A stretch of DNA of 41,311 nt from a bacterium (GTDB lineage Bacteria > Bacillota > Clostridia > Christensenellales > Aristaeellaceae), in the NCBI GenBank assembly GCA_029009515.1, contig JAQXJZ010000012.1, forward strand, positions 1 through 41,311, read 5' to 3'. The notes under the pieces were generated by a model, which saw nothing but the letters and a program-made list of their open reading frames with translations, was not told the DNA's origin and did no database searches. Shown in pieces: positions 18,263 to 25,194 of the stretch (position 1 is its first letter; each line of letters begins with the position of its first letter). A program made the position numbers and the translations under genes.

Positions 18263-19708
18263 ATGACGTTTATTTCATGGGGATATTACGCGCTGCTCAT
18301 GGCCGCTCTTGCCGCATACTACCTGCTGCCGCGCAGGCTGCGCTGGTGGACGCTTTTGGCGTTCAGCGTGCTTTTCGGCGCGTCGATGGGCGCGGATACG
18401 CTGCTGTGGATGGGCGTATCGGCCGTGGTGAGCTATGCGGGCGCAAGGTTCATCCACCAGAACCGCGGCACGAAGAAGGCCAGAGCCGCTCTGTGGATTT
18501 CGCTGGGCATCTGCTTTGCGCTGCTGATTGTGTTCAAGTACCTGGGCTTTGGCCTGCGCATCCTCACGCGGCTGATGTGGGCGCTGGGGCTGGAGGCCAG
18601 CGCGCCGGCGTTTTCGCTGGCGATGCCGGTGGGCATTTCCTTTTATATCTTTCAGGTCACCGGGTATCTGGCGGATGTATACCGCGGCGAGTGCGAACCC
18701 GTCCGCCACTTTGGCAAATACGCTTTGGCGGTCAGCTTCTTTCCCAAGATGATGCAGGGTCCCATCGAGCCGGTGCAGCATTTCATGCGCGAGCTGGACG
18801 AGGAGAAGCCCTTTGACGAAAAGCAGTTTGTGCTGGGGCTTGTGACCATCCTGCTGGGCATTGCGCAGAAAACCCTGGTTGCCGACCGGCTGGCCGTGGC
18901 GGTGGACAAGGTGTATGCCTCCGCCGCACAGGGCCTGCCCATCACCACAGGCGCGTCCCTCATCGCCATCCTCTTCTACGCCTTCCAGCTCTACGCCGAT
19001 TTTGCCGGGTACACCATGATTGCGCTGGGCAGCGCCAGCCTGTTCGGGCTCAAACTCAGCCCCAACTTCCGCCAGCCGTATCTGGCTGCTTCCATTGCGG
19101 ATTTCTGGCGGCGCTGGCACATGACGCTGTCCGCGTGGCTGCGCAAAAACATCTACTTTCCGCTGGGCGGCAGCCGCGTGAAAACCGCGCGCTGGTGCCT
19201 GAACGTCATCGCCGTGTTCTTCGTAAGCGGCCTCTGGCACGGCGCAGGCCTCAACTTTATCGTATGGGGGCTTCTGCACGGCGTGTATCAGGTGGCGGGC
19301 AAGCTGAGTTCGCCCATCCGCCAGCGGCTGAAAAAGCCTTTGCCTGCAAGGCTTTCGCACGCTGTGTCCGTTGTCTGCACCTTTGCGCTGGTGTGCTTTG
19401 CGTGGGTGTTCTTCCGTGCGCTGAACGTGGCCGAGGCCATGGCGGTGCTCGGCGGATTGTTCACGGGCGGCGCATTCAGCCTTGCGCAGGTGGGGCTGAG
19501 TCTGCCGGAGATGATCTGCTGCGTGCTGGCCATTGCGGCCATGGTGACGCTGGACGGCTGGAACGAGCGCGGAAACGCGGCGCAGTGGATCGCCAGCCGG
19601 GGAATCCTGCTGCGCTGGGGCATCTGCCTTGCGCTGCTCACACTCATCATCCTCTTCGGGCGGTACGGCTCGCTGGCCGCATCGTCGTTCATCTACGTTG
19701 GTTTTTAA
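18263..19708 (+). CDS. MBOAT-family O-acyltransferase (AlgI/DltB-like)
   Basis: The 481-residue polytopic protein has the MBOAT signature D-F-W-R-R-W-H-M-T-L-S-x-W-L-R with I-Y-F-P-L-G-G-S-R (His286 within it), and the catalytic S-G-L-W-H-G-A-G-L-N-F (His326). AlgI-type proteins move acyl groups across the membrane so that an extracytoplasmic SGNH partner can O-acetylate a polysaccharide; DltB does the equivalent with D-alanine. The lack of dltA/dltC neighbours and the length favour AlgI/PatA-like chemistry. The start is ATG 18263 with AGGAGG ten bases upstream; upstream in-frame ATGs lack a ribosome binding site. It forms a two-gene operon with the SGNH-like gene 12 bp downstream. The acceptor polymer is unknown. 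Confidence 0.93.
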   Translation: MTFISWGYYALLMAALAAYYLLPRRLRWWTLLAFSVLFGASMGADTLLWMGVSAVVSYAGARFIHQNRGTKKARAALWISLGICFALLIVFKYLGFGLRILTRLMWALGLEASAPAFSLAMPVGISFYIFQVTGYLADVYRGECEPVRHFGKYALAVSFFPKMMQGPIEPVQHFMRELDEEKPFDEKQFVLGLVTILLGIAQKTLVADRLAVAVDKVYASAAQGLPITTGASLIAILFYAFQLYADFAGYTMIALGSASLFGLKLSPNFRQPYLAASIADFWRRWHMTLSAWLRKNIYFPLGGSRVKTARWCLNVIAVFFVSGLWHGAGLNFIVWGLLHGVYQVAGKLSSPIRQRLKKPLPARLSHAVSVVCTFALVCFAWVFFRALNVAEAMAVLGGLFTGGAFSLAQVGLSLPEMICCVLAIAAMVTLDGWNERGNAAQWIASRGILLRWGICLALLTLIILFGRYGSLAASSFIYVGF

Positions 19709-19720
19709 GGAGGCGCGCTC

Positions 19721-20908
19721 ATGAAAAACAAACTCACCGCACGTCTCCTCTGCTTTGCGCTGATTCTCTGCGCGCTGGTCGCGGCGCTGGACAAGGCGCT
19801 GTTTGACCAAAGCACCGTCGCGCCGTGCTGGCGGGACATCCGCCGTGCGGAAAAGGTGGATGTGCTGTTCACCGGCAACTCGCACACCTACGCCAGCATC
19901 GACACCGATGTGCTGGCGCAGGCGTTTGACAAAAACGTGCAGCTGCTGCGCTGCTCCAGCGCCAACGGTGGCATTGTGGCCGCCATGCTGGAAGCCTATC
20001 TGCACTACCAGGTGCCGGACATTGTGGTGCTGGAGTGCAACCCCTTCATGGTGGACAACTACGCCACCATGCGCGGCGATCTGCGCGGCGTGGTGTACCA
20101 GAGCTTTGACGGCATTCCCGGTTACTGGCAGAAGGCCAAGGCGCTGGCCAAAGTGATGGATCTGGAGCACGTGCCTGCGGGTGTGTTCCAGCTGTTCCGC
20201 CCCACGGCCATGTGGACGCGCTGGCAGCGGGGCGAAAAAGCCCCGGCTCCCGGCTACGAGCCCTATCATCACTTCACCTTCCAGCGCGATTACGTGCCTG
20301 CCGACATGGACGCGTACTACTTGATTCCGGAGGACGAACCCGCACAGGGCGCGCTGCACCCCGAAAATCAGAAGGCGCTGGAGCGCATCATCGCGCTGGC
20401 CGAAGAAAAGGATTTTTCCATCTGGCTCATCGCCGCGCCGGTGGCGCACTATGCCGAGGGGTATCAGCAGGATCTGCGCAGGCTGTACGCCATCAGCCGG
20501 CAATGCGGCCGCATCACCCTGTTTGACAACAGCCTGCAAAAACTTTCCGCCATCTGCCTGACCGCGCAGGACTTTGCCGATGCGGGGCATCTCAACCGCC
20601 GGGGCGCGCAGAAGTACACACAGCATGTGATGGGGCTTCTGGCCGATCATTACGGCGTGCAGCCGGATGCGGCGGATGTGCTGGCCTACCGTAGCGAGAG
20701 CATCTCGGGCGGCGTGCTGCAGATGGACTGCTGGGGCGATGCGCTGTACGCCTTCCAGTACGGGGGCGAACAGACGGCGTTTGCAGAGGAAAACACCTTT
20801 CCGCTGCCGGATGGCGCAAGGCCGGAGGAGGTCACGGTGCACATGAGGCTGCGCAGCGATCCCGACGGTGCGGAAATAGCCTTTGCTTTTATGGAAGAAA
20901 GAGAATAA
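19721..20908 (+). CDS. SGNH-like (AlgJ/DltD-type) acyltransferase partner of the MBOAT protein
   Basis: The 395-residue product has one N-terminal membrane anchor (about residues 7-24) and an outside domain. That domain starts with the SGNH block F-T-G-N-S-H-T-Y (candidate nucleophile Ser54) and carries D-F-A-D-A-G-H near its end (Asp287, His290), giving a full Ser-Asp-His triad. Residues from about 300 to the end form an extra, probably beta-rich, module. With the MBOAT neighbour this is the expected pairing for O-acylation of a cell-surface glycan. It starts at the ATG at 19721, ten bases after an AAGGAGG-like site that follows the MBOAT stop. It is followed by a perfect 34-bp palindrome. 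No homologue name is secure enough for a symbol. Confidence 0.82.
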   Translation: MKNKLTARLLCFALILCALVAALDKALFDQSTVAPCWRDIRRAEKVDVLFTGNSHTYASIDTDVLAQAFDKNVQLLRCSSANGGIVAAMLEAYLHYQVPDIVVLECNPFMVDNYATMRGDLRGVVYQSFDGIPGYWQKAKALAKVMDLEHVPAGVFQLFRPTAMWTRWQRGEKAPAPGYEPYHHFTFQRDYVPADMDAYYLIPEDEPAQGALHPENQKALERIIALAEEKDFSIWLIAAPVAHYAEGYQQDLRRLYAISRQCGRITLFDNSLQKLSAICLTAQDFADAGHLNRRGAQKYTQHVMGLLADHYGVQPDAADVLAYRSESISGGVLQMDCWGDALYAFQYGGEQTAFAEENTFPLPDGARPEEVTVHMRLRSDPDGAEIAFAFMEERE

Positions 20909-20920
20909 CACAGAAAGACG

Positions 20921-20954
20921 CACAAAGCCCATCAGCATGCTGATGGGCTTTGTG
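20921..20954. terminator. Perfect 34-bp palindrome, terminator-like
   Basis: The 34 bases are their own reverse complement (17-bp arms; left arm starts CACAAAGCCC, centre CATG). The position after the MBOAT-SGNH operon suggests transcription termination, but neither side has a long T-run, only the TTTGTG inside the arm. Confidence 0.6.
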
Positions 20955-21011
20955 CTGCCTGAATGAGAAAGTCGGCGTCAAGAAACAAGAAAAAACGAAA
21001 AAGATCGAGCT

Positions 21012-21041
21012 GCATATCCAACCCTCTTTCCGGGCAAACTG
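21012..21041 (+). promoter_or_regulatory. Possible forespore SigG-type promoter of sleB
   Basis: GCATA (21012-21016) matches the SigF/SigG -35 consensus. After 18 bp, CAAACTG (21035-21041) partly matches the -10 consensus CATnnTA. SleB is SigG-dependent in Bacillus subtilis. No SigA pair was seen here. The -10 has two mismatches, so this is tentative. Confidence 0.3.
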
Positions 21042-21075
21042 GAAAGACAATCCACCCAGGGAAGGATGTGCAACC

Positions 21076-21753
21076 ATGCGTACCCGCACATTGGAACGTA
21101 TGCTCCAGCTCCTGCTGGCCCTCATCACCTTTGCGCTGTTTTTCATGTTCGCCCACGCCAGCAGCCAGACCGTCGCGTGGGGCTCCACGGGCGAGGCCGT
21201 GCGGCGCATTCAGCAAAAGCTGATCCAGTACGGCTACATGCAGGGCAGCGCCGACGGCGTGTTCGGCAAGCAGACCTACGACGCCGTGGTGTGGTTTCAG
21301 CGCAAAAACGGCCTGACGGTGGACGGCGTGGTGGGGCCCAGCACCGCCGCCGCGCTGGGCGTGAATCTGGGCAGCGCCAGCGTATCCGCCGCCAGCTCCA
21401 CCGAAAGCGAGGCCTATCTTCTGGGGCGGCTGGTGCACGGCGAGGCGCGCGGCGAGCCGTATGTGGGCAAGGTGGCGGTGGCGGCGGTGGTGCTCAACCG
21501 CGTGCGCAGCCCGTCTTTTCCCAACACCATTGCGGGCGTGATCTATCAGTCCGGCGCGTTTGACGCGGTACTGGACGGGCAGATCAACCTCACCCCGGAC
21601 GAGGACAGCCTGCGCGCCGCGCGCGATGCTTTGGCCGGGTGGGACCCCACCGGCGGCTGCCTGTACTACTACAACCCCGTCACCTCCACCAACAAGTGGA
21701 TCTGGACGCGCGAGGTGCAATTGAGCATCGGCAAGCACAACTTTGCCATCTGA
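21076..21753 (+). CDS. sleB: Spore cortex-lytic enzyme SleB
   Basis: SleB is a lytic transglycosylase that degrades muramic-lactam cortex peptidoglycan during germination. The 225-residue product has an N-terminal signal or anchor (about residues 10-29) and one peptidoglycan-binding repeat (about 37-95, with V-R-R-I-Q-Q-K-L and D-G-V-F-G-K-Q-T). The SleB/CwlJ hydrolase domain follows, with the catalytic H-G-E-A-R-G-E (Glu123) and A-A-V-V-L-N-R-V. This order and size match SleB rather than CwlJ, which lacks the binding repeat. The start is ATG 21076 with AAGGA before it; an upstream open frame has no ribosome binding site. ypeB follows after ten bases, the classic partner that stabilises and localises SleB. 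Confidence 0.95.
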   Translation: MRTRTLERMLQLLLALITFALFFMFAHASSQTVAWGSTGEAVRRIQQKLIQYGYMQGSADGVFGKQTYDAVVWFQRKNGLTVDGVVGPSTAAALGVNLGSASVSAASSTESEAYLLGRLVHGEARGEPYVGKVAVAAVVLNRVRSPSFPNTIAGVIYQSGAFDAVLDGQINLTPDEDSLRAARDALAGWDPTGGCLYYYNPVTSTNKWIWTREVQLSIGKHNFAI

Positions 21754-21763
21754 GGAGGACCGC

Positions 21764-23077
21764 ATGAAAAGAACCATCCCCTTGCTCATTTGCCTTGCGC
21801 TGCTGCTGGGCGCAGGCGCGTGGGCATATGCCGCCCAGCGCGAGGCGGATGACGCGCAACGGGTGCTGTCCTCCGCCGCACAGCAGCGCTGGGCCGAGGC
21901 GCAGGAGCAGCTTGCGTCCATCACGGTCAAGCTCAGCAAGCTGCCCGCCGCCGCATCGCTGAAAACACAGGTGGAGCTGCTCACCGGCGTGAGCCGTCAG
22001 GCCGACGGCGTGGTCATCAGCCTGAGCGCGCTGCCGCTGAGCCATGCCGCTATCGGCGACACGGTCAAGTTCTGCAACCAGCTGGGCGAATACACGCTGG
22101 GGCTTTCGCTCTACGCGGCCAGCGGCGCAAGGCTGGACGACATGACCCTTGCCAAACTCAGCGAGCTGCAGCGCCAGTGCGCGCTGCTTTCCGGCCAGCT
22201 GGCCACGGCAGATGCAGGCGGGCTGACGCTGCTTTCGCACAGCGTGTTCTACGCGCCTGCCGAGGCGGGCGAGCGCCCGCTGGAAGCCGTGGCGGATGCG
22301 GATCACGGCATGGACTACCCCAGCATGATCTATGACGGCGCGTTCTCCGATGCACGCCACGGCGGCACGCCCAAGGCGCTGGGCGTGGGGGAGATCACGC
22401 AGGAGCAAGCCATCGCCAATGCGGTGGCGTTTGTGGGGGAGCACCGCGTGGACGAGGCCGAAGCCAGCGTGCCCAGCGGCGGCGTGATTCCCTGCCACGG
22501 CGTGACGCTGCGTCTGCATGACGGCACGGTGCTCAACGCCGACGTAACCGTGCAGGGCGGGCAGATGCTGTGGATCATGCCGGAGCACGCGTCTTTCTCA
22601 GCCGGGCTCACCCTGGAGGAATGCACCCAGTCCGCGCGCGATTTTCTGGTAAGCCGGGGCTATGGCGACATGCAGTCCACCCATTATCAGGTGTACGGCG
22701 GCATGGCGGTCATCAACTTCGTCTCCGTACAGCACGGCGCGCTGCTCTACCCGGATCTGGTCAAGGTGCAGATCCGCATGGACACCGGCGAGCTGGTGGG
22801 GCTGGAGGCCAACAACTACCTCATGAACCATACCATCCGCCCTAATCTTTCTCCCGTGCTTACGCAAAAAGAGGCGCAGGCAAAGGTCAGCCCGCAGCTG
22901 ACCATCACCCACGCCAGTCTGTGCGTCATTCCCGAGCGCGGCGGCGAGCGCCTGTGCTGGGAATTTGCCGGATGGTGGAAGGAAAACGAGTACCGCGTCT
23001 ACATCGACGCGTTGACGGGCGAAGAGGCCGACGTGCTCATGCTCATCCGCAGCCCTCAGGGCGAAATGGCCGCCTGA
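21764..23077 (+). CDS. ypeB: Germination protein YpeB
   Basis: The 437-residue product has an N-terminal membrane anchor (about residues 4-22) and an alpha-helical region to about residue 160. PepSY-like repeats follow in the second half (around A-I-A-N-A-V-A-F-V-G-E-H and S-A-R-D-F-L-V-S-R-G-Y), ending in R-V-Y-I-D-A-L-T-G-E-E. YpeB is needed for SleB to accumulate in dormant spores, and it is processed when germination begins. It is coupled to sleB (stop 21753, GAGGA overlapping it, ATG 21764). Its 3' end overlaps the convergent ABC-F gene by 22 bases, with no terminator between them. The pairing with sleB makes the call firm despite the low conservation of the family. Confidence 0.93.
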   Translation: MKRTIPLLICLALLLGAGAWAYAAQREADDAQRVLSSAAQQRWAEAQEQLASITVKLSKLPAAASLKTQVELLTGVSRQADGVVISLSALPLSHAAIGDTVKFCNQLGEYTLGLSLYAASGARLDDMTLAKLSELQRQCALLSGQLATADAGGLTLLSHSVFYAPAEAGERPLEAVADADHGMDYPSMIYDGAFSDARHGGTPKALGVGEITQEQAIANAVAFVGEHRVDEAEASVPSGGVIPCHGVTLRLHDGTVLNADVTVQGGQMLWIMPEHASFSAGLTLEECTQSARDFLVSRGYGDMQSTHYQVYGGMAVINFVSVQHGALLYPDLVKVQIRMDTGELVGLEANNYLMNHTIRPNLSPVLTQKEAQAKVSPQLTITHASLCVIPERGGERLCWEFAGWWKENEYRVYIDALTGEEADVLMLIRSPQGEMAA

Positions 23078-24561
23078 CGGTGGATGTGCACCGCATCGCG
23101 CGTTGCCACCTTTTCCAGAAACATACGGTCGTGCTCCACCAGCAGGATGGTGGGCGCGTACTGGAGGATGAGGTTTTCCACCTGCACGCGGGAAAGCACG
23201 TCGATGTAGTTGAGCGGCTCATCCCAGATATACAGGTGCGCAGGCGTGCAGAGGCTTTTGCACAGCAGGATCTTCTTTTTCTGGCCCTGACTGAGCGTTT
23301 CCAGCGGCCGGTCGAAGGCCTCGCGCCCGAAGTCCATGTTGCGAAGGATGCTTTTGAACAGCGTTTCGTCCAGCGCATTGCGCTCGATGTATTCGCGCAT
23401 GCTGCCCATGACGCTTGCGCTGTCCTGCGGCACATAGGAAATGGTGAGCCCGCTGGCCACGCGCACCTGCCCCTGCAGGCAGTCGCTCAGCCCGCACAGG
23501 CATTTCAGGATGCTGCTCTTTCCGCAGCCGTTGGGGCCGGAGAGCGCCACGCGGTCCCCCTGAAGCACTTCAAACGAAATGCCCTCGCACACGGTCTGGC
23601 CGTCGTAGCAGACGGACGCATCCTGCACGCTGACGAGCGTCTTTTTGGGATGGGCGAGGGTGGTGAGCTTCAGTTCGCCCACCTGCTCCACATTGTGCAG
23701 AAGGGCGCTCTTTTCTTCAATGGCGCGCTCCCGGCGCTTGAGGGTGTTCTGGGATCGCTTCATCATCCCGGCAGCACGCGCGCCCACGTATCCGCGGTCC
23801 ACCGCCGCCACCTCGCTGGGCGCTACGTGAAACTTGCCCTTTTCCACACGCTCGCTCCACTGGGCGGTGCGGCGGGCACTTTCCTCCAGACGGGAGATGT
23901 CCTTTTTGAGGATGGCGTTGCGCTCCAGCTCGTAGGCGTTGTGGTCGTCAAGCCTTTTCTGCCATGTATCGTAATTGCCCTGCATGACCCACGCATCGCT
24001 CTTGTTGAGCGAAAACACATGGTCGATGCAGCGGTTGAGAAACGCGCGGTCGTGGCTCACCAGCAGGAAGCCGTCCTTCTGGCGCAGATAATCCGCCACC
24101 AGCTCGCGGCCATGGGCGTCGAGGTGGTTGGTGGGCTCGTCGATCAAGGGATACACATCCTCGCGCGCAAACAGCGCGCACAGAAGCGCCTTGGTCTGCT
24201 CGCCCTTGCTGAGCGTGTCAAACGGGCGGTAGAGGACGTCCTCCGGCAGCTTCAATTTGTTCATCTCGCGCAAAAGCTGCCAGTCCTCGGCCGCGGGCGC
24301 GCAGCGCTGCATCACAAACAGCGCAAGCTCGGTTTCATCCTCCACCTGAAAGGGAAAATACACCGCCTCCATGGGCAGATCAATGGCTCCCTGAAAGGGA
24401 TACCTGCCAAGCAGGAGGCTGAGCAAGGTGGTCTTGCCGCGCCCGTTGCGCCCCACCAGCCCCAGCCGCCAGCGGGTGTCAAGGTTGACATTGAGTTGTT
24501 CAAACACGGGCTCATAACTGCCCTCATACTGAAAAGATACATTGCGGATGGATAACTGCAT
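23056..24561 (-). CDS. ABC-F ribosomal protection protein (Lsa/Vga/CplR type)
   Basis: The 501-residue product has two ABC domains without membrane segments. ABC1 has Walker A G-R-N-G-R-G-K-T-T, signature L-S-K-G-E-Q-T-K and D-E-P-T-N-H-L-D. A charged inter-domain linker follows (about 170-270). ABC2 has G-P-N-G-C-G-K-S-S, signature L-S-Q-G-Q-K-K-K and W-D-E-P-L-N-Y-I-D. The last motif is typical of antibiotic-resistance ABC-Fs (Lsa, Vga, CplR), which displace lincosamides, pleuromutilins and streptogramin A from the ribosome; actual resistance here is inference. The start is ATG 24561 with AGGAG five bases away. A longer in-frame form from 24639 is rejected because it runs through the leader. 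The 220-nt leader with a short upstream ORF suggests ribosome-mediated attenuation. Confidence 0.9.
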   Translation of the reverse strand: MQLSIRNVSFQYEGSYEPVFEQLNVNLDTRWRLGLVGRNGRGKTTLLSLLLGRYPFQGAIDLPMEAVYFPFQVEDETELALFVMQRCAPAAEDWQLLREMNKLKLPEDVLYRPFDTLSKGEQTKALLCALFAREDVYPLIDEPTNHLDAHGRELVADYLRQKDGFLLVSHDRAFLNRCIDHVFSLNKSDAWVMQGNYDTWQKRLDDHNAYELERNAILKKDISRLEESARRTAQWSERVEKGKFHVAPSEVAAVDRGYVGARAAGMMKRSQNTLKRRERAIEEKSALLHNVEQVGELKLTTLAHPKKTLVSVQDASVCYDGQTVCEGISFEVLQGDRVALSGPNGCGKSSILKCLCGLSDCLQGQVRVASGLTISYVPQDSASVMGSMREYIERNALDETLFKSILRNMDFGREAFDRPLETLSQGQKKKILLCKSLCTPAHLYIWDEPLNYIDVLSRVQVENLILQYAPTILLVEHDRMFLEKVATRDAVHIHRQAAISP

Positions 24562-24784
24562 ACAATCTCCTTCGGGGTTCATCCCGACAGGACACGCCAA
24601 AAAGCCTATGAAATTGCACAGAAAAAGAGCCTGACGCATGGATGCTCAAGTCTTCCGCCACAGCAAAGCCAGCCCTCGCACAATTGCGCGGGTTGGTTTT
24701 TCTCTTTGCGCATGTCCTGTTCGCCATTGGTTCACAGGGGGCAGAAGTTCTTAAATCATCCTGTCAGCTCCTAACGTTCTTGAT
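24562..24784 (-). promoter_or_regulatory. Long leader of the ABC-F gene, candidate attenuator
   Basis: From the predicted transcription start near 24784 to the ATG at 24561 there are about 220 nt. The leader holds AGGAG eight bases before a two-codon ORF (ATG ATT TAA), a 35-codon ORF (24713 to 24606), and a 12-bp inverted repeat (24669-24680 with 24685-24696). The inverted repeat is perfect, allowing two G-U pairs, only as a plus-strand RNA, where TTTTTCTCTTT follows it; on the leader strand it has two mismatches. Known resistance ABC-F genes are often controlled by such leaders. Confidence 0.5.
24606..24713 (-). CDS. Candidate leader peptide (uORF) of the ABC-F gene
   Basis: This 35-codon ORF in the ABC-F leader encodes a Cys-rich peptide beginning M-R-K-E-K-N-Q-P-A-Q-L-C-E-G-W. 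It starts after a weak ACAGGAC site. The inverted repeat at 24669-24696 lies within its first half, so a ribosome stalled by an antibiotic would change the fold. Expression is unproven and the ribosome binding site is poor. Confidence 0.3.
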   Translation of the reverse strand: MRKEKNQPAQLCEGWLCCGGRLEHPCVRLFFCAIS

Positions 24785-24790
24785 GGCTGT

Positions 24791-24820
24791 ATTGTAGCAC
24801 GGGGGAGATGGGGAAGTCAA
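24791..24820 (-). promoter_or_regulatory. SigA promoter of the ABC-F gene
   Basis: On the minus strand TTGACT (24815-24820) and TACAAT (24791-24796) are spaced by 18 bp. Confidence 0.8.
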
Positions 24821-24991
24821 GAAGATAACTTTCTCACCACTCTTCCCTTATTTCTCGTTCCCTACGCCACCCATCCACCACTTTTTTACGAAAATCAGCA
24901 AAAACCGTACTTTTATTCTCCACAAAATCTGCATTGTGAACAAAAGATGTCGATTTCATTTGGAAGATATTTCAATCTTTTTGTCGTTCCA

Positions 24992-25020
24992 TTGACACTG
25001 ATCTTTCACCATGCTATACT
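24992..25020 (+). promoter_or_regulatory. SigA promoter of the MBL-VOC operon
   Basis: A perfect TTGACA (24992-24997) and TATACT (25015-25020) are spaced by 17 bp. The 633-bp divergent spacer 24562-25194 therefore consists of two promoters, two long leaders and an AT-rich core with no convincing gene. Confidence 0.85.
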
Positions 25021-25026
25021 ACGCTC

Positions 25027-25194
25027 ATCCGATCAAAGAAGCGAAACGTGCCAAAAACCTGATTATGTAGGGGCTGTGCACGGGCAGACGCATCCAGCAG
25101 GCGATTCATCTTTTTGTAATAGATCCATCCCGGCCTGAGGCTGCGGATGTGGTTTTTACATACAGATATCAAACGTATGGAGGCGTCTTTTGTC
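25027..25194 (+). promoter_or_regulatory. Long leader of the MBL gene with a terminator-like hairpin
   Basis: The leader of about 168 nt ends with a hairpin in which CATCC (25126-25130) pairs with GGATG (25145-25149) and GCC with GGC, followed by TGGTTTTTAC, an intrinsic-terminator shape about 40 nt before the start codon. Upstream, CGCATCCAGC (25089-25098) can pair with GCTGCGGATG (25140-25149), giving an alternative, anti-terminator-like fold. A CGTGC/GCACG helix (25047-25051 with 25078-25082) encloses the 5' part. It matches no riboswitch class I know. Confidence 0.45.

Noticed and set aside
18018-18263. 81-codon minus-strand frame in the AraC-MBOAT spacer
   Set aside because: It covers promoters and the ribosome binding site of the MBOAT gene and has random-looking composition.
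18275-20938. 887-codon minus-strand frame opposite the MBOAT and SGNH genes
   Set aside because: It spans two well-supported genes and their junction, has no ribosome binding site and shows shadow composition.
24947-25138. 63-codon frame between the ABC-F and MBL genes
   Set aside because: It overlaps the MBL promoter and leader hairpins, and has no ribosome binding site or recognisable domain.
25027-25194. T-box, SAM, glycine or c-di-GMP riboswitch in the MBL leader
   Set aside because: None of the conserved core sequences of these classes could be found, so it is reported only as an unassigned leader.
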